Assembly: GCA_036509255.1 (NCBI GenBank) | Contig: DATCFY010000046.1 | Location: 1 to 64,000, forward strand | Direction of reading: 5' to 3' | DNA: 64,000 nucleotides | Origin: RYN-230 sp036509255 | Lineage (GTDB): Bacteria > Actinomycetota > Actinomycetes > Streptosporangiales > Streptosporangiaceae | Part shown: positions 51,571 through 59,005 of the stretch, in pieces | Layout: each line of letters begins with the position of its first letter | Numbering within the stretch: position 1 is the stretch's first letter | The notes under the pieces: generated by a model | Seen by the model: the letters and a program-made list of their open reading frames with translations, nothing else | Databases searched by the model: none | Told to the model about the DNA's origin: nothing | Position numbers and translations under genes: made by a program

Positions 51571-53604
51571 CTAGGCTTGCGCATCCTGGTGTGGCTGGAG
51601 AAGCACCCGCCCCGCGACCGCGAGCTCAAACAGCCCGAGGCCGAACAGGACGATGAAGTTGTACGGGTTCATCGTGAGCATCCGCCAGAACGCCAGCCCA
51701 GTCCACAGCAGTGAGCTGCCTACCGTCCACACCAGGAAGCAGGTCCAGAAGCGCCGGTTGCCTTCCTGCTTCTTCTTGTCACCGCCCGAGGTGTTCCAGC
51801 CCAGCCGCTTACCGCGGAGGGCATCCCAGTAGGCGAAGAAATGTGCCCACCCCGAGATCAGCTTGACGGCCCATGCCTCGAGCCGGTATGGCGCGTGATG
51901 CCAGGCTGGGATGATCACGGCGGCGTAGAGCACCACGGGGACCATGAAAATCATGTTCTTAAATTGCAGAACATTCGGCACCAGCGCGAGGATCGCGATG
52001 GTCAGCGCCGGCACGACGAACGTGAACAGGGCTGTGTAGATGTAGTAGATGAACCCGGAGATATAACACATGCGGGTGTACAGCGGGAGCTTGGCGCCCC
52101 AGAACATCTTCCCGAAGAGCAGCCCGACGGTTCCGGAGCACCAGCGGTACTGCTGGTTCAGAAACGCCGGAACATTATCCGGGCAGTTCCCGGTGGAAAG
52201 GGCCACGGGGAGGTAGCGGAGCGTCCAGCCAATGCGGTTCAGGTCGAACCCGGTGAGCACGTCCTCGGAGTGCTCCGCCAGCGTCATCCCGAGGTTCTCT
52301 TTCAGGGCGGCCCGCCGGTAGACGGCGCAGCTGCCGACGCAGATCGCCCCGCCCTTGCGTGAGCGCGCCGTCTGGATGGAGCGGTAGAACAGCTCCTGAA
52401 CTGCGCCGGCGCCACGTTCCACCCAGGTCTGGTCGTTGGTGATGCGGAAGAACTGGGGCGTCTGCACGATCCCGATCTTCGGGTCGTCCTCCATGTACGG
52501 CAGGGCCTCGTTCAGCAGGTCGTGGCGGGGCGCGAAATCGGCATCCAGCAGCAGGATGTAATCGCCGTAAGAAACCTGGAAGCCGAACCAGAGGTTTCCT
52601 GACTTCTTGAACCAGCCCCGGTTAGGCCGCCGGGCGTAAGCGAAACCGAACTCGCGTGCCATGGCCTTGAGCTCGGAACTGGCCGAATCATCCAGCACAT
52701 AGGCGGTCACCGTTCCCTGGTAGTGGCGGCTCATCTCGGCCACGTACTTCCAGGTATTGCGGACCACGTCCACTGGCTCCCCGCAAACGGGGAGAAAGAC
52801 ATCCACCGATGGATAGGTCTCCGGCCGCCAGTCGTTTACCAGCCGCTTGTGCTCGTCGAAATCGAAGCCGCGGGCCATGCCGTCCGTAATCAACGGCAGC
52901 GCCAGGAATAGAGCTCCCATGATTACGAATGGCACGTAGAACCAGAACCAGTGGAACTCCAGCATGAGCCGCGTCTGGCTGAACAGGAGCAGCGGGAAGC
53001 TGGCGAGCGACGCGAGAGTGAGGATCCAGGCACCGCGCTTGACGTAGCGGTACTTCTCCTCGTCGAGCGGCGGCACGGGCAGGACCGGGCCGGACGGCTT
53101 AGGAGCCGGGGCCGCCTCCGGCCGCCGGTCCGGAGACACGGCAGGCTGAGGTGTCGCGGCCGGGGCGGTCCGGGGCTGGGGAACGACGACGGTGTCCGCG
53201 GGCCCGGCGGCGGCCGGCTCGGCGACGTCCGCCGGTGCCTCGCCCCGCAGTGCCACAGATGCCAGCGCCTCGGAGGGCAGTGTCCCGGCCCCAAGCGCAC
53301 GGGACGCGAATACCCGGGAGGTCAGCCCACCCGACGCGAGTGCTCCGGAGGTCGGTGCCTCGGACGTCAGCGGGAGCCCTTTCTGCCGTGCCCGCCCGGG
53401 CACGGCGGCGGCCAGCCGCTGACGAAGTGGGATGGCCGCGGGTGGCGCAGGTAGCGGCCTGGTATCGCCTGAGTCACTAGTTGGCTGCGCAGGGTCAGCG
53501 GAGCGGTCGTCACCCTGCGGCGCCGGTACTGGAAGTTGTGCGGTCGGGAGCTCATCCCCCACGGGCTGCTCTGTGTTGTGCGGCCCGTCGATGACGTGCG
53601 TCAC
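51571..53604 (-). CDS. Cellulose-synthase-like processive glycosyltransferase (GT2)
   Basis: About 677 residues from the GTG at 53604, chosen because GAGGGGA lies upstream; the frame is open to 53736. After a 150-residue Ala/Pro/Ser-rich tail, two helices (RGAWILTLASLASFPLLLFS and HWFWFYVPFVIMGALFLALP) precede the GT2 domain. VDVFLPVCGEPVDVV and LDDSASSELKAMAREFG start it, YILLLDADFAPRHDLL has the DxD, SEDVLTGFDLNRIGW the TED-type base, and NQQYRWCSGTVGLLFGKMFW the QxxRW motif. Several helices follow and end the protein. The order matches BcsA-type polymerases that make and export a beta-glucan. No PilZ domain is seen. The next gene, the GT39-like protein, starts without a gap. Confidence 0.87.
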   Translation of the reverse strand: MTHVIDGPHNTEQPVGDELPTAQLPVPAPQGDDRSADPAQPTSDSGDTRPLPAPPAAIPLRQRLAAAVPGRARQKGLPLTSEAPTSGALASGGLTSRVFASRALGAGTLPSEALASVALRGEAPADVAEPAAAGPADTVVVPQPRTAPAATPQPAVSPDRRPEAAPAPKPSGPVLPVPPLDEEKYRYVKRGAWILTLASLASFPLLLFSQTRLMLEFHWFWFYVPFVIMGALFLALPLITDGMARGFDFDEHKRLVNDWRPETYPSVDVFLPVCGEPVDVVRNTWKYVAEMSRHYQGTVTAYVLDDSASSELKAMAREFGFAYARRPNRGWFKKSGNLWFGFQVSYGDYILLLDADFAPRHDLLNEALPYMEDDPKIGIVQTPQFFRITNDQTWVERGAGAVQELFYRSIQTARSRKGGAICVGSCAVYRRAALKENLGMTLAEHSEDVLTGFDLNRIGWTLRYLPVALSTGNCPDNVPAFLNQQYRWCSGTVGLLFGKMFWGAKLPLYTRMCYISGFIYYIYTALFTFVVPALTIAILALVPNVLQFKNMIFMVPVVLYAAVIIPAWHHAPYRLEAWAVKLISGWAHFFAYWDALRGKRLGWNTSGGDKKKQEGNRRFWTCFLVWTVGSSLLWTGLAFWRMLTMNPYNFIVLFGLGLFELAVAGRVLLQPHQDAQA

Positions 53605-54006
53605 CAAGTCCCCTCTCACTTCGTGCCAACGCGTTCGGGCGTGGACAAGCCACGAGTCGAGCGGGGTAAGACAACAATACGTCATTGTCCAAATATCCGG
53701 GGAAATACCACGAGATCGTTGACAGCGTTTAACCAAGAGTTAACAAAGTGCCCCGGGGTTCCCTACTCTCCCACCGCTTTGCCCACGTTCGCCACGCATG
53801 CCCGCTCGTGGTCACACCGACTAGTCAGCCCATCCTCCGACTTCGCCGGCATGCTGCAGCTTATCAGGCTATGACTTCCTCAATCCGGATAAGTCTGGCA
53901 CTCTATGTTCATCTCAGTGAATGCCAGGAGCCCGATCCCACCCCGCGCGGGCCGCTGGCACCGGGGGCATGCGCCGCTTGGGGCGGACTTAGTCGGAGGT
54001 CATGGG
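53605..54006. other. 402-bp divergent region with an AT-rich pocket
   Basis: Between the cellulose-synthase-like gene and the epimerase lies an unusually AT-rich segment (about 53670-53760) with TTGACAGCGTTTAACC and GAGTTAACAAAG. It contains likely promoters for both directions; I could not place -10/-35 pairs with confidence. No gene is seen in it. The open frame reaching to 53736 on the minus strand is taken as a non-coding extension. Confidence 0.5.
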
Positions 54007-55365
54007 GTGGAGACAGTCGCCGAGATCATCAACTGCATGCGGGCGATCGCGCCTGCGGGGCAAGCAACGCTTGACCAGGCAGTTCTCGGGCGTTTGGGGG
54101 AACTCACGCAGTCCCTCATCGCGGTTAAGGAAGGTGCCGCGGAGGAGCACGCGCGGTTCGTGAGCATCAGCCAGCGGGGGCTCTGCCTGCCCGAGGCGCA
54201 ATTGTCCGCGTGGCTGTCCGGGGCCACGGTGCTGGTCACCGGCGGCACCGGGTGTATCGGCTCCACGCTGATGGCCCAGTTGGCTGCCCGCGGACCGGGC
54301 CGGCTGGTCAGCGTGAGCCGCGGCCTCACGGATGGGTGGCCGAGCCAGGCCACCGCGGAGTACCGGCAGGCCGACGTCCGGGACCGCGACGCTCTGGAGG
54401 CGGTAATCAGTGAGGTACAGCCCGATGTGATCTTCCACGTCACCGCGCAGCGCGAGCCCGCGCGAGCCGAGGTGGAGGTGCACCGCACGGTGTCCACCAA
54501 CGTCCTGGGCACCCGCAATGTGCTGGAGGCCGCCGAGGCGGCGGGAGTGCCGCAGGTCGTCTGCGCGTCCACCGGCAAGGCGCTGCGTCCCTACTCACCC
54601 GACATCTACACCGCCTCCAAGCGGGCGGCGGAATGGGTCGCGTCGAGCGTGGCGGGGCGTGGTGAGCTGCTGGTCTCCGCGGGCAGGTTCACGCATGTCC
54701 TCGACAACTCGGTCATCTACCGGCGGCTGCTCGGCTGGGCTGAGGACGGCGTGATCCGCCTGCACAGCGCCAACATCGCGTTCTACGTGCAGTCAGCTCT
54801 CGAATCCGCGCAGCTGCTGCTGCTGGCCGGACTGGGCGCGCAGCGCGGCGAGTTCCGGGTATACGCCATCACTGACCTCGGCTGGCCGATCAGCCTTCTG
54901 GACGTGGCCCTCGGGGTGCTCATCAGCACCGGATCGCCGACGCCGATCTACTTCAGCGGATACGACCCGGGCTACGAGGAGGTTCCGTTCCCCGGCCTGT
55001 ACGACCCGATGACCGCGGGGGACGTGAGCCCGCTGCTGAATGCTTTCGAGGCCGCGGCCGGGACCCCCGCGCCGTGTCCCATGGTGGACGCGTTCCGGCT
55101 GGAGATGGCGGCTAACCCCCGGCCCGCCAAGCTCCTCTCGGCCCTCGACGAGATCTGTGACCGCACGTCTGACTCGGATGTGGTCCGGGCCGGCCTCAAT
55201 GAGATGTCCTGGGCACTGCTCGACGCCACGCTGCACGCCGTGCCGCGCCGGGCGCTGGGCCGGGCGGCGGCCCTCTCCGACCCGCACCAGGGCGTCATGT
55301 CCGCCGACCACCGCCGGGTTCTGGACGCGATCAGGGACAGCGCCGGTCTCACTGCCGGCAGCTGA
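54007..55365 (+). CDS. CapD-like NAD-dependent epimerase/dehydratase
   Basis: About 452 residues from the GTG at 54007, preceded by GGAGG nine bases upstream; the frame is open further upstream. The first 70 residues are helical (VETVAEIINCMRAIAPAGQA, LGRLGELTQSLIAVKEGA). The Rossmann fold starts at ATVLVTGGTGCIGSTLMAQL and continues with ADVRDRDALEAVISEVQPDV and HVTAQREPARAEVEVHRTVS. The catalytic region is CASTGKALRPYSPDIYTASK with the YxxxK pair. This is the UDP-sugar dehydratase/epimerase family (CapD, FlaA1, WbpM). It probably prepares a nucleotide sugar for the polysaccharide genes on its left. It has an unusual 150-residue C-terminal helical part. Confidence 0.8.
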   Translation: METVAEIINCMRAIAPAGQATLDQAVLGRLGELTQSLIAVKEGAAEEHARFVSISQRGLCLPEAQLSAWLSGATVLVTGGTGCIGSTLMAQLAARGPGRLVSVSRGLTDGWPSQATAEYRQADVRDRDALEAVISEVQPDVIFHVTAQREPARAEVEVHRTVSTNVLGTRNVLEAAEAAGVPQVVCASTGKALRPYSPDIYTASKRAAEWVASSVAGRGELLVSAGRFTHVLDNSVIYRRLLGWAEDGVIRLHSANIAFYVQSALESAQLLLLAGLGAQRGEFRVYAITDLGWPISLLDVALGVLISTGSPTPIYFSGYDPGYEEVPFPGLYDPMTAGDVSPLLNAFEAAAGTPAPCPMVDAFRLEMAANPRPAKLLSALDEICDRTSDSDVVRAGLNEMSWALLDATLHAVPRRALGRAAALSDPHQGVMSADHRRVLDAIRDSAGLTAGS

Positions 55366-55390
55366 ACGGCCGGCCGGCTACCCCACGCTG

Positions 55391-55426
55391 CGGTACCGCA
55401 CGCCGCCCTGGCGGTGTGCGGTACCG
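55391..55426. terminator. Bidirectional hairpin terminator
   Basis: GGTACCGCACGCCGCC (55392-55407) pairs with GGCGGTGTGCGGTACC (55410-55425) with one mismatch, plus one more pair outside (55391/55426). The stem lies between the epimerase (plus strand, ends 55365) and the last gene of the mycofactocin operon (minus strand, ends 55459). Confidence 0.75.
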
Positions 55427-55458
55427 GCGAGTGCCCTCCCTGCACGCAGAGTGCCCCG

Positions 55459-55773
55459 CTACACAGTGCCCTGATCATGCGTGCCCGCCGGGTGCGGCTG
55501 GAGGATCTGGACGTCGAGTTCTCCCTCGAGGCGCCCGCTGAGTGCCTTGTTGAGCTCGGCGAGCGCAGGCCCGCGGGAGTGCTCGGCGAGCGCCTCCGCG
55601 CTGGTCCACTTCTCCACCATGACCAGCCGGTCGTCGCCCTCGTGCAGGGCGTACAGCACGCAGCCGTCATCGTGGGCGTGCACGTCGGCGATGGTCTTCT
55701 CCATCGCCGCGATGACCTCGGCGCGGTGCTCGGGCAGTGGGCGGATGGTGGCGATGACGACAACAGCGGTCAT
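55459..55773 (-). CDS. Antibiotic-biosynthesis-monooxygenase (ABM) domain protein
   Basis: A 104-residue dimeric alpha-beta barrel protein of the ABM family: VVVIATIRPLPEHRAEVIAA, MEKTIADVHAHDDGCVLYAL, and VMVEKWTSAEALAEHSRG with the typical WTS and H segment. Family members include quinol monooxygenases and heme-independent small oxygenases. Its ATG at 55773 overlaps the stop of mftF (ATGA), so it is translated with it. It is the last gene of the operon before the terminator hairpin. A link to mycofactocin or to quinone-type redox carriers is suggested only by position. Confidence 0.82.
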   Translation of the reverse strand: MTAVVVIATIRPLPEHRAEVIAAMEKTIADVHAHDDGCVLYALHEGDDRLVMVEKWTSAEALAEHSRGPALAELNKALSGRLEGELDVQILQPHPAGTHDQGTV

Positions 55774-57347
55774 GGCAGAGGATCCTTTCCTGGACGGACA
55801 CCGGGCCGCGTCGCGGCCGGAGCTTTTCCGAGCGGCCGCCAGGCCACGGCCGGCAGCAGCGGGCTGAGCAGCTTTTCCCTGAGCACGCCGCGGTACACGC
55901 CCGCCCCATAGGCCGCCTCGTCGGCGAGGTAGCCGAGCGAGAACGCCGCGGCGGGCAGCGGGGGCCGGATCCGCCGCCATTCCGCGAGGGGCGGCCCGGC
56001 CAGCAGCGACGCGACGGCCAGCCGGCGGCCCAGCCGGGTCCGGGCCGTCCGGCCGCCGGGCCGGGCCAGGCCGGCCACCGCGACCGGCAGCGCGTACTGG
56101 ATGGTCCAGCGGCCCGCACCCAGCCAGGTCTGCAGCACCGAATCGGCCATCGGGCGCAGCACGCCCTTGGGTGGTACGTCCCAGCCGCGCAGCAGCCGGA
56201 CCAGCTGCCCTGTGCCGGCCCCGTAGGCGGCGAGCGCGACTCCCGGCCTGCGCGCCAGCAGCGCGGCGACGGCCGCCGCCGGCCAGGCCTGCAGTACCAG
56301 CGGCGGCACCTTTCCCGGGTGCCTTCGCGCGAGCGGTGCCGCCGAGCATCCATAACGGAATTTCCGTCCCAGCACCCGTCCCCAGGTCGCGGGTTCCGCG
56401 TGGCTGATCGACGCGGCGGGATCGTAGCGGACCCGCCAGCCGGCTTCCGCCAGCCGCCACACCAGGTCCACGTCCTCGCCGTAGCGCAGTCCAGCGTCGA
56501 AGGGGCCAGCGCCCGAGGGGCCAGCGCCGGGGAGGCCGCTGCCGGGCGCGTCCGCGGCCAGCGCGGCCCGCCGGACCAGCAGGGCCGCGGTCGGCACGTA
56601 GGACAGCCGGGTCAGCGGCAGCACCCGGCCCTCCTGCGGGCCCATGTCGAGTGGTGCGCGGGCCCCCAGATAGCGGCCGGCCGAGCCGGGCTCCGTGCTG
56701 GGCCGGACCCGCGGGGCCACGGCGGCGACCAGCGGGTCCGCGAAATGCGCCGCCAGGGACGTGATCCATTCCGGCCCGGCCTCGCAGTCGCTGTCCAGGA
56801 ACGCCACGAGCGGGGTCGACACCTGGGCCAGCCCGTCGTTGCGGGCCGGGCCAGGCCCCCCGGAGCGGGGGCGCCGGATCAGGGTCGCGCCATGACTGCG
56901 GCACAGGTCCGCGATCTCGGCGGCCTGCCGTGACCCGTCGTCCACCACGGTCACCGGGTAGCCCCGGCCCAGGGCAGCCAGGCAGCGATCCAGGTAGGCG
57001 GGCCGGTCGCGGGCCGGGATGACCACGGTGACGTCGGCCAGGCCATCGGGTCGCCCAGCCGGGTCGCCGCCGCCGGGCGGCCGGGGGTGGGCCATGCCGG
57101 TGTCGGTGAGCCGCCGGGCGAGCTTGCCCGCGGCGGCTGAGCCGATCGGCCCGCGCCGCAGCTCGGCGACCGCGCGCTGGCCAGCGGGGTTGAGCCGGAG
57201 CAGCCGCGGGGGCGATCCGCCGAACAGCACGTCCGTCCCGACGAACTGGGTCTGCGGGTCGAAGACGATGCTGAAGCCCGCGGGCAGCGGCGCCGGTCCC
57301 GGCCCCTGTCCTGGGCCGGCCACGGGCCGGATGACAGCGCGGGTCAC
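55770..57347 (-). CDS. mftF: Mycofactocin biosynthesis glycosyltransferase MftF
   Basis: About 525 residues from the GTG at 57347. The N-terminal part (FSIVFDPQTQFVGTDVLFGG, PPRLLRLNPAGQRAVAELRR) is the specific domain of MftF. The GT2 domain follows: DVTVVIPARDRPAYLDRCLA, VTVVDDGSRQAAEIADLCRS, and FLDSDCEAGPEWITSLAAHF with the DxD. Then come LPLTRLSYVPTAALLVRRAA and DAGLRYGEDVDLVWRLAEAG with the ED base. C-terminal helices end with QYALPVAVAGLARPGG. MftF adds beta-1,4-glucose units to pre-mycofactocin. The GTG overlaps the stop of the SDR gene (GTGA) and its own stop overlaps the next start (ATGA). Confidence 0.92.
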   Translation of the reverse strand: MTRAVIRPVAGPGQGPGPAPLPAGFSIVFDPQTQFVGTDVLFGGSPPRLLRLNPAGQRAVAELRRGPIGSAAAGKLARRLTDTGMAHPRPPGGGDPAGRPDGLADVTVVIPARDRPAYLDRCLAALGRGYPVTVVDDGSRQAAEIADLCRSHGATLIRRPRSGGPGPARNDGLAQVSTPLVAFLDSDCEAGPEWITSLAAHFADPLVAAVAPRVRPSTEPGSAGRYLGARAPLDMGPQEGRVLPLTRLSYVPTAALLVRRAALAADAPGSGLPGAGPSGAGPFDAGLRYGEDVDLVWRLAEAGWRVRYDPAASISHAEPATWGRVLGRKFRYGCSAAPLARRHPGKVPPLVLQAWPAAAVAALLARRPGVALAAYGAGTGQLVRLLRGWDVPPKGVLRPMADSVLQTWLGAGRWTIQYALPVAVAGLARPGGRTARTRLGRRLAVASLLAGPPLAEWRRIRPPLPAAAFSLGYLADEAAYGAGVYRGVLREKLLSPLLPAVAWRPLGKAPAATRPGVRPGKDPLP

Positions 57348-58180
57348 AGGGCCAGCCCCCCGTCCACCGGGACCACCGCGCCGGTCATCCCGCTGCTGCC
57401 GTCCCCAGCCAGCCAGGCCAGGGCCGCGGCCACCTCCTCCGGGGCCAGCAGCCGGTCCAGCGGCTGCTGGGCCGCGAACGATCCGGCGCCGGGCAGCCCG
57501 TACAGGCGTGCGCTCTCCGCGAGGATGGGCGTGTCCGTGGAGCCGGGGCTCACCGCGTTGGCAGTTACACCGGTGCCGCGCAGTTCGGTGGCCAGCGCGC
57601 GGATCAGCCCGGCCACGCCAGCCTTGGCCGCGCAGTAAGCCGCCAGCATGGGCAGGCCCCGGGTCGCGGCGGCCGACGCGACGGCCAGGAACCGGCCGTG
57701 CCGCGGCTCCGGCCGGCGCAGCAGTGCCGGGATGGCCGCGCGGGCCAGCACCATCACCCCGCCGAGGTCGGTGCTCACCACCGCTTCCTCCTGCTCGACA
57801 GGCATCTCCCAGAGCGGCATCCCGCCCGCGATCACGCCGGCCACGGCGAGCGCGGCGTCCAGGCCGCCCCACCGGCGTTCGGCCTCGGCGACCGCGGCGG
57901 CCATGGCCGTGTGGTCGCGGGTATCGGCGGCGAGGCCCTGGACCTCACCCGGGCTGCCTGCCGCCTGGGCGACCACGGCGTCCAGGTCGGCCTGGGTGGC
58001 GAGGTGGTAGGGCAGCGCCGGGTCGTCGGCGCAGCGGTCGACGGCCAGCACGGACCAGCCCTCGACGGCGAGCGCGCGCACGGTAGCGGCCCCGATGCCC
58101 CGCGCCGCCCCCGTCACTAGCGCCACTCTCGGCTTGCTTTGCGCCTCCCGGGCCCCGCCCGCCTCCCCTTCGCCGCTCAC
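57344..58180 (-). CDS. Mycofactocin-associated SDR oxidoreductase
   Basis: A 278-residue SDR. TGAARGIG is at about residues 23-30 and YCAAK gives the Tyr/Lys pair. After VDRCADDPALPYHLATQAD there is a ~25-residue segment typical of the SDR subfamily that lies next to mftE/mftF in actinobacteria. In related mycofactocin-linked SDRs an insertion there covers the NAD, so that it is not exchangeable. The GTG at 58180 has GGAGGTCC upstream and lies in the overlap with a 7-residue linker frame that itself overlaps the mftE stop. Confidence 0.87.
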   Translation of the reverse strand: MSGEGEAGGAREAQSKPRVALVTGAARGIGAATVRALAVEGWSVLAVDRCADDPALPYHLATQADLDAVVAQAAGSPGEVQGLAADTRDHTAMAAAVAEAERRWGGLDAALAVAGVIAGGMPLWEMPVEQEEAVVSTDLGGVMVLARAAIPALLRRPEPRHGRFLAVASAAATRGLPMLAAYCAAKAGVAGLIRALATELRGTGVTANAVSPGSTDTPILAESARLYGLPGAGSFAAQQPLDRLLAPEEVAAALAWLAGDGSSGMTGAVVPVDGGLAL

Positions 58181-58196
58181 TGGGACCTCCGCTCGC

Positions 58197-58919
58197 TCAT
58201 GAAGGCTCCTCCGGCAGCGAGGGGTACCAGGCCGCGACTGCGGCGGCCAGGTCCGCGGCCAGCTGATCGAGCAGCCGTGCTCCCTCGGCCGCTGAGGCGC
58301 CGGCCGGGTCGCCGAGCACCCCGTTACTGCTGACCGCCCGGATTCCGCCGGCCCGCATCGCGGGCATCAGCCGGGACAGCGGGGCGGCGTTGCCGGCCTC
58401 GGCGAGCCCGGCCCGGACCCGGCCCGGAGTGAGGGCCAGTTGCAGCGAGGTCTCGGTCCGCCCGGCGTGGGCGTCCGGCAGGGGCAGATCCGGGCCGGGC
58501 CGCGGCACGGGCATCCAGAGCAGCACGTCGCGTGACTCGGCGCGGAGCAGGGCGACGGCCTGCCGCGCCGGGGCGGTGTTCCCGCCGTGCGCGGACACGA
58601 ACACCAGGTGACCGAACGTCTCGGTGGCCGAGCGGCCCAGCTCGATCAGCACGAGCTCTACCGCGTCCTGGCCGATCGACAGCGTCCCGGCGAACCCCGC
58701 GTGCTCACCGCTGGAGCCGTAGCTGACCGGCGGGGCGACGACCACACCACGCCGCAGGACGGCGAGCCGCGCGGCCAGCGCGACCGCGATGTCGGTGTCG
58801 GTGGACAGCGGCAGGTGCGGCCCGTGCTGCTCCGTAGAGCCGACCGGGACGGCCAGCAGGGCCCCCGCGGCGCTCAGGCGGGCCGCCTCGGGCCAGGTGA
58901 GATCGGTGAGCAGAGTCAT
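58197..58919 (-). CDS. mftE: Mycofactocin creatininase-family peptidase MftE
   Basis: A 240-residue creatininase-fold amidase. The sequence PVGSTEQHGPHLPLSTDTDI carries the metal His and the Glu of the family. PPVSYGSSGEHAGFAGTLSI, VFVSAHGGNTAPARQAV with the second metal site, and DAHAGRTETSLQLALTP with the last ligands complete the set. MftE cleaves the C-terminal valine-tyrosine product (AHDP) from the MftA peptide. Length agrees with the family (about 240). The ATG at 58919 shares an A with the stop of a 28-codon repeat frame, and its own stop overlaps the next small frame. Upstream of this gene I would expect mftA, mftB, mftC and mftD, which are not here. Confidence 0.92.
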   Translation of the reverse strand: MTLLTDLTWPEAARLSAAGALLAVPVGSTEQHGPHLPLSTDTDIAVALAARLAVLRRGVVVAPPVSYGSSGEHAGFAGTLSIGQDAVELVLIELGRSATETFGHLVFVSAHGGNTAPARQAVALLRAESRDVLLWMPVPRPGPDLPLPDAHAGRTETSLQLALTPGRVRAGLAEAGNAAPLSRLMPAMRAGGIRAVSSNGVLGDPAGASAAEGARLLDQLAADLAAAVAAWYPSLPEEPS

Positions 58920-59005
58920 CAGCGCATCACCTTAGTGCTGGCCGCGTTCATAGTGCTGGCCGCGTTCAGCGCGCTGGCTGCATTCACAGTGCTGGCTGCA
59001 TTCAC
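58919..59005 (-). CDS. 28-residue repeat-encoded linker frame
   Basis: Between the OYE and mftE genes, the frame from the GTG at 59005 reads four near-identical hexapeptides (VNAAST, VNAASA, LNAAST, MNAAST) and then KVMR before TGA. Its start overlaps the OYE stop as GTGA, and its stop overlaps the mftE start as TGATG. It may be a real peptide, or a piece of DNA whose only role is to keep ribosomes moving to mftE. Most of its length is an 18-bp repeat. I do not know any homologue. Confidence 0.4.
   Translation of the reverse strand: MNAASTVNAASALNAASTMNAASTKVMR
58934..59005. repeat. Four tandem 18-bp units
   Basis: Four units of the type AGTGCTGGCCGCGTTCAT (with C/T and GCG/GCA differences) fill 58934-59005. 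The repeats are in frame with the 28-codon linker frame and have 18-bp, that is 6-codon, periodicity. Confidence 0.85.

Noticed and set aside
53605..53736. Extra 44 codons at the start of the cellulose-synthase-like protein
   Set aside because: The stretch is AT-rich promoter-like DNA, and a GAGGGGA site fits the GTG at 53604.
54720..54840. Possible second epimerase domain or fusion
   Set aside because: The sequence is continuous with the rest of the CapD-like fold; no second Rossmann motif is visible.
57348..57872. Extension of MftF upstream of 57347
   Set aside because: It overlaps the SDR in another frame; the GTG at 57347 overlaps the SDR stop and gives the family's usual start.
58934..59005. 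CRISPR-like or mobile repeat
   Set aside because: The 18-bp units are contiguous with no spacers and keep an open frame; they are a tandem coding repeat.
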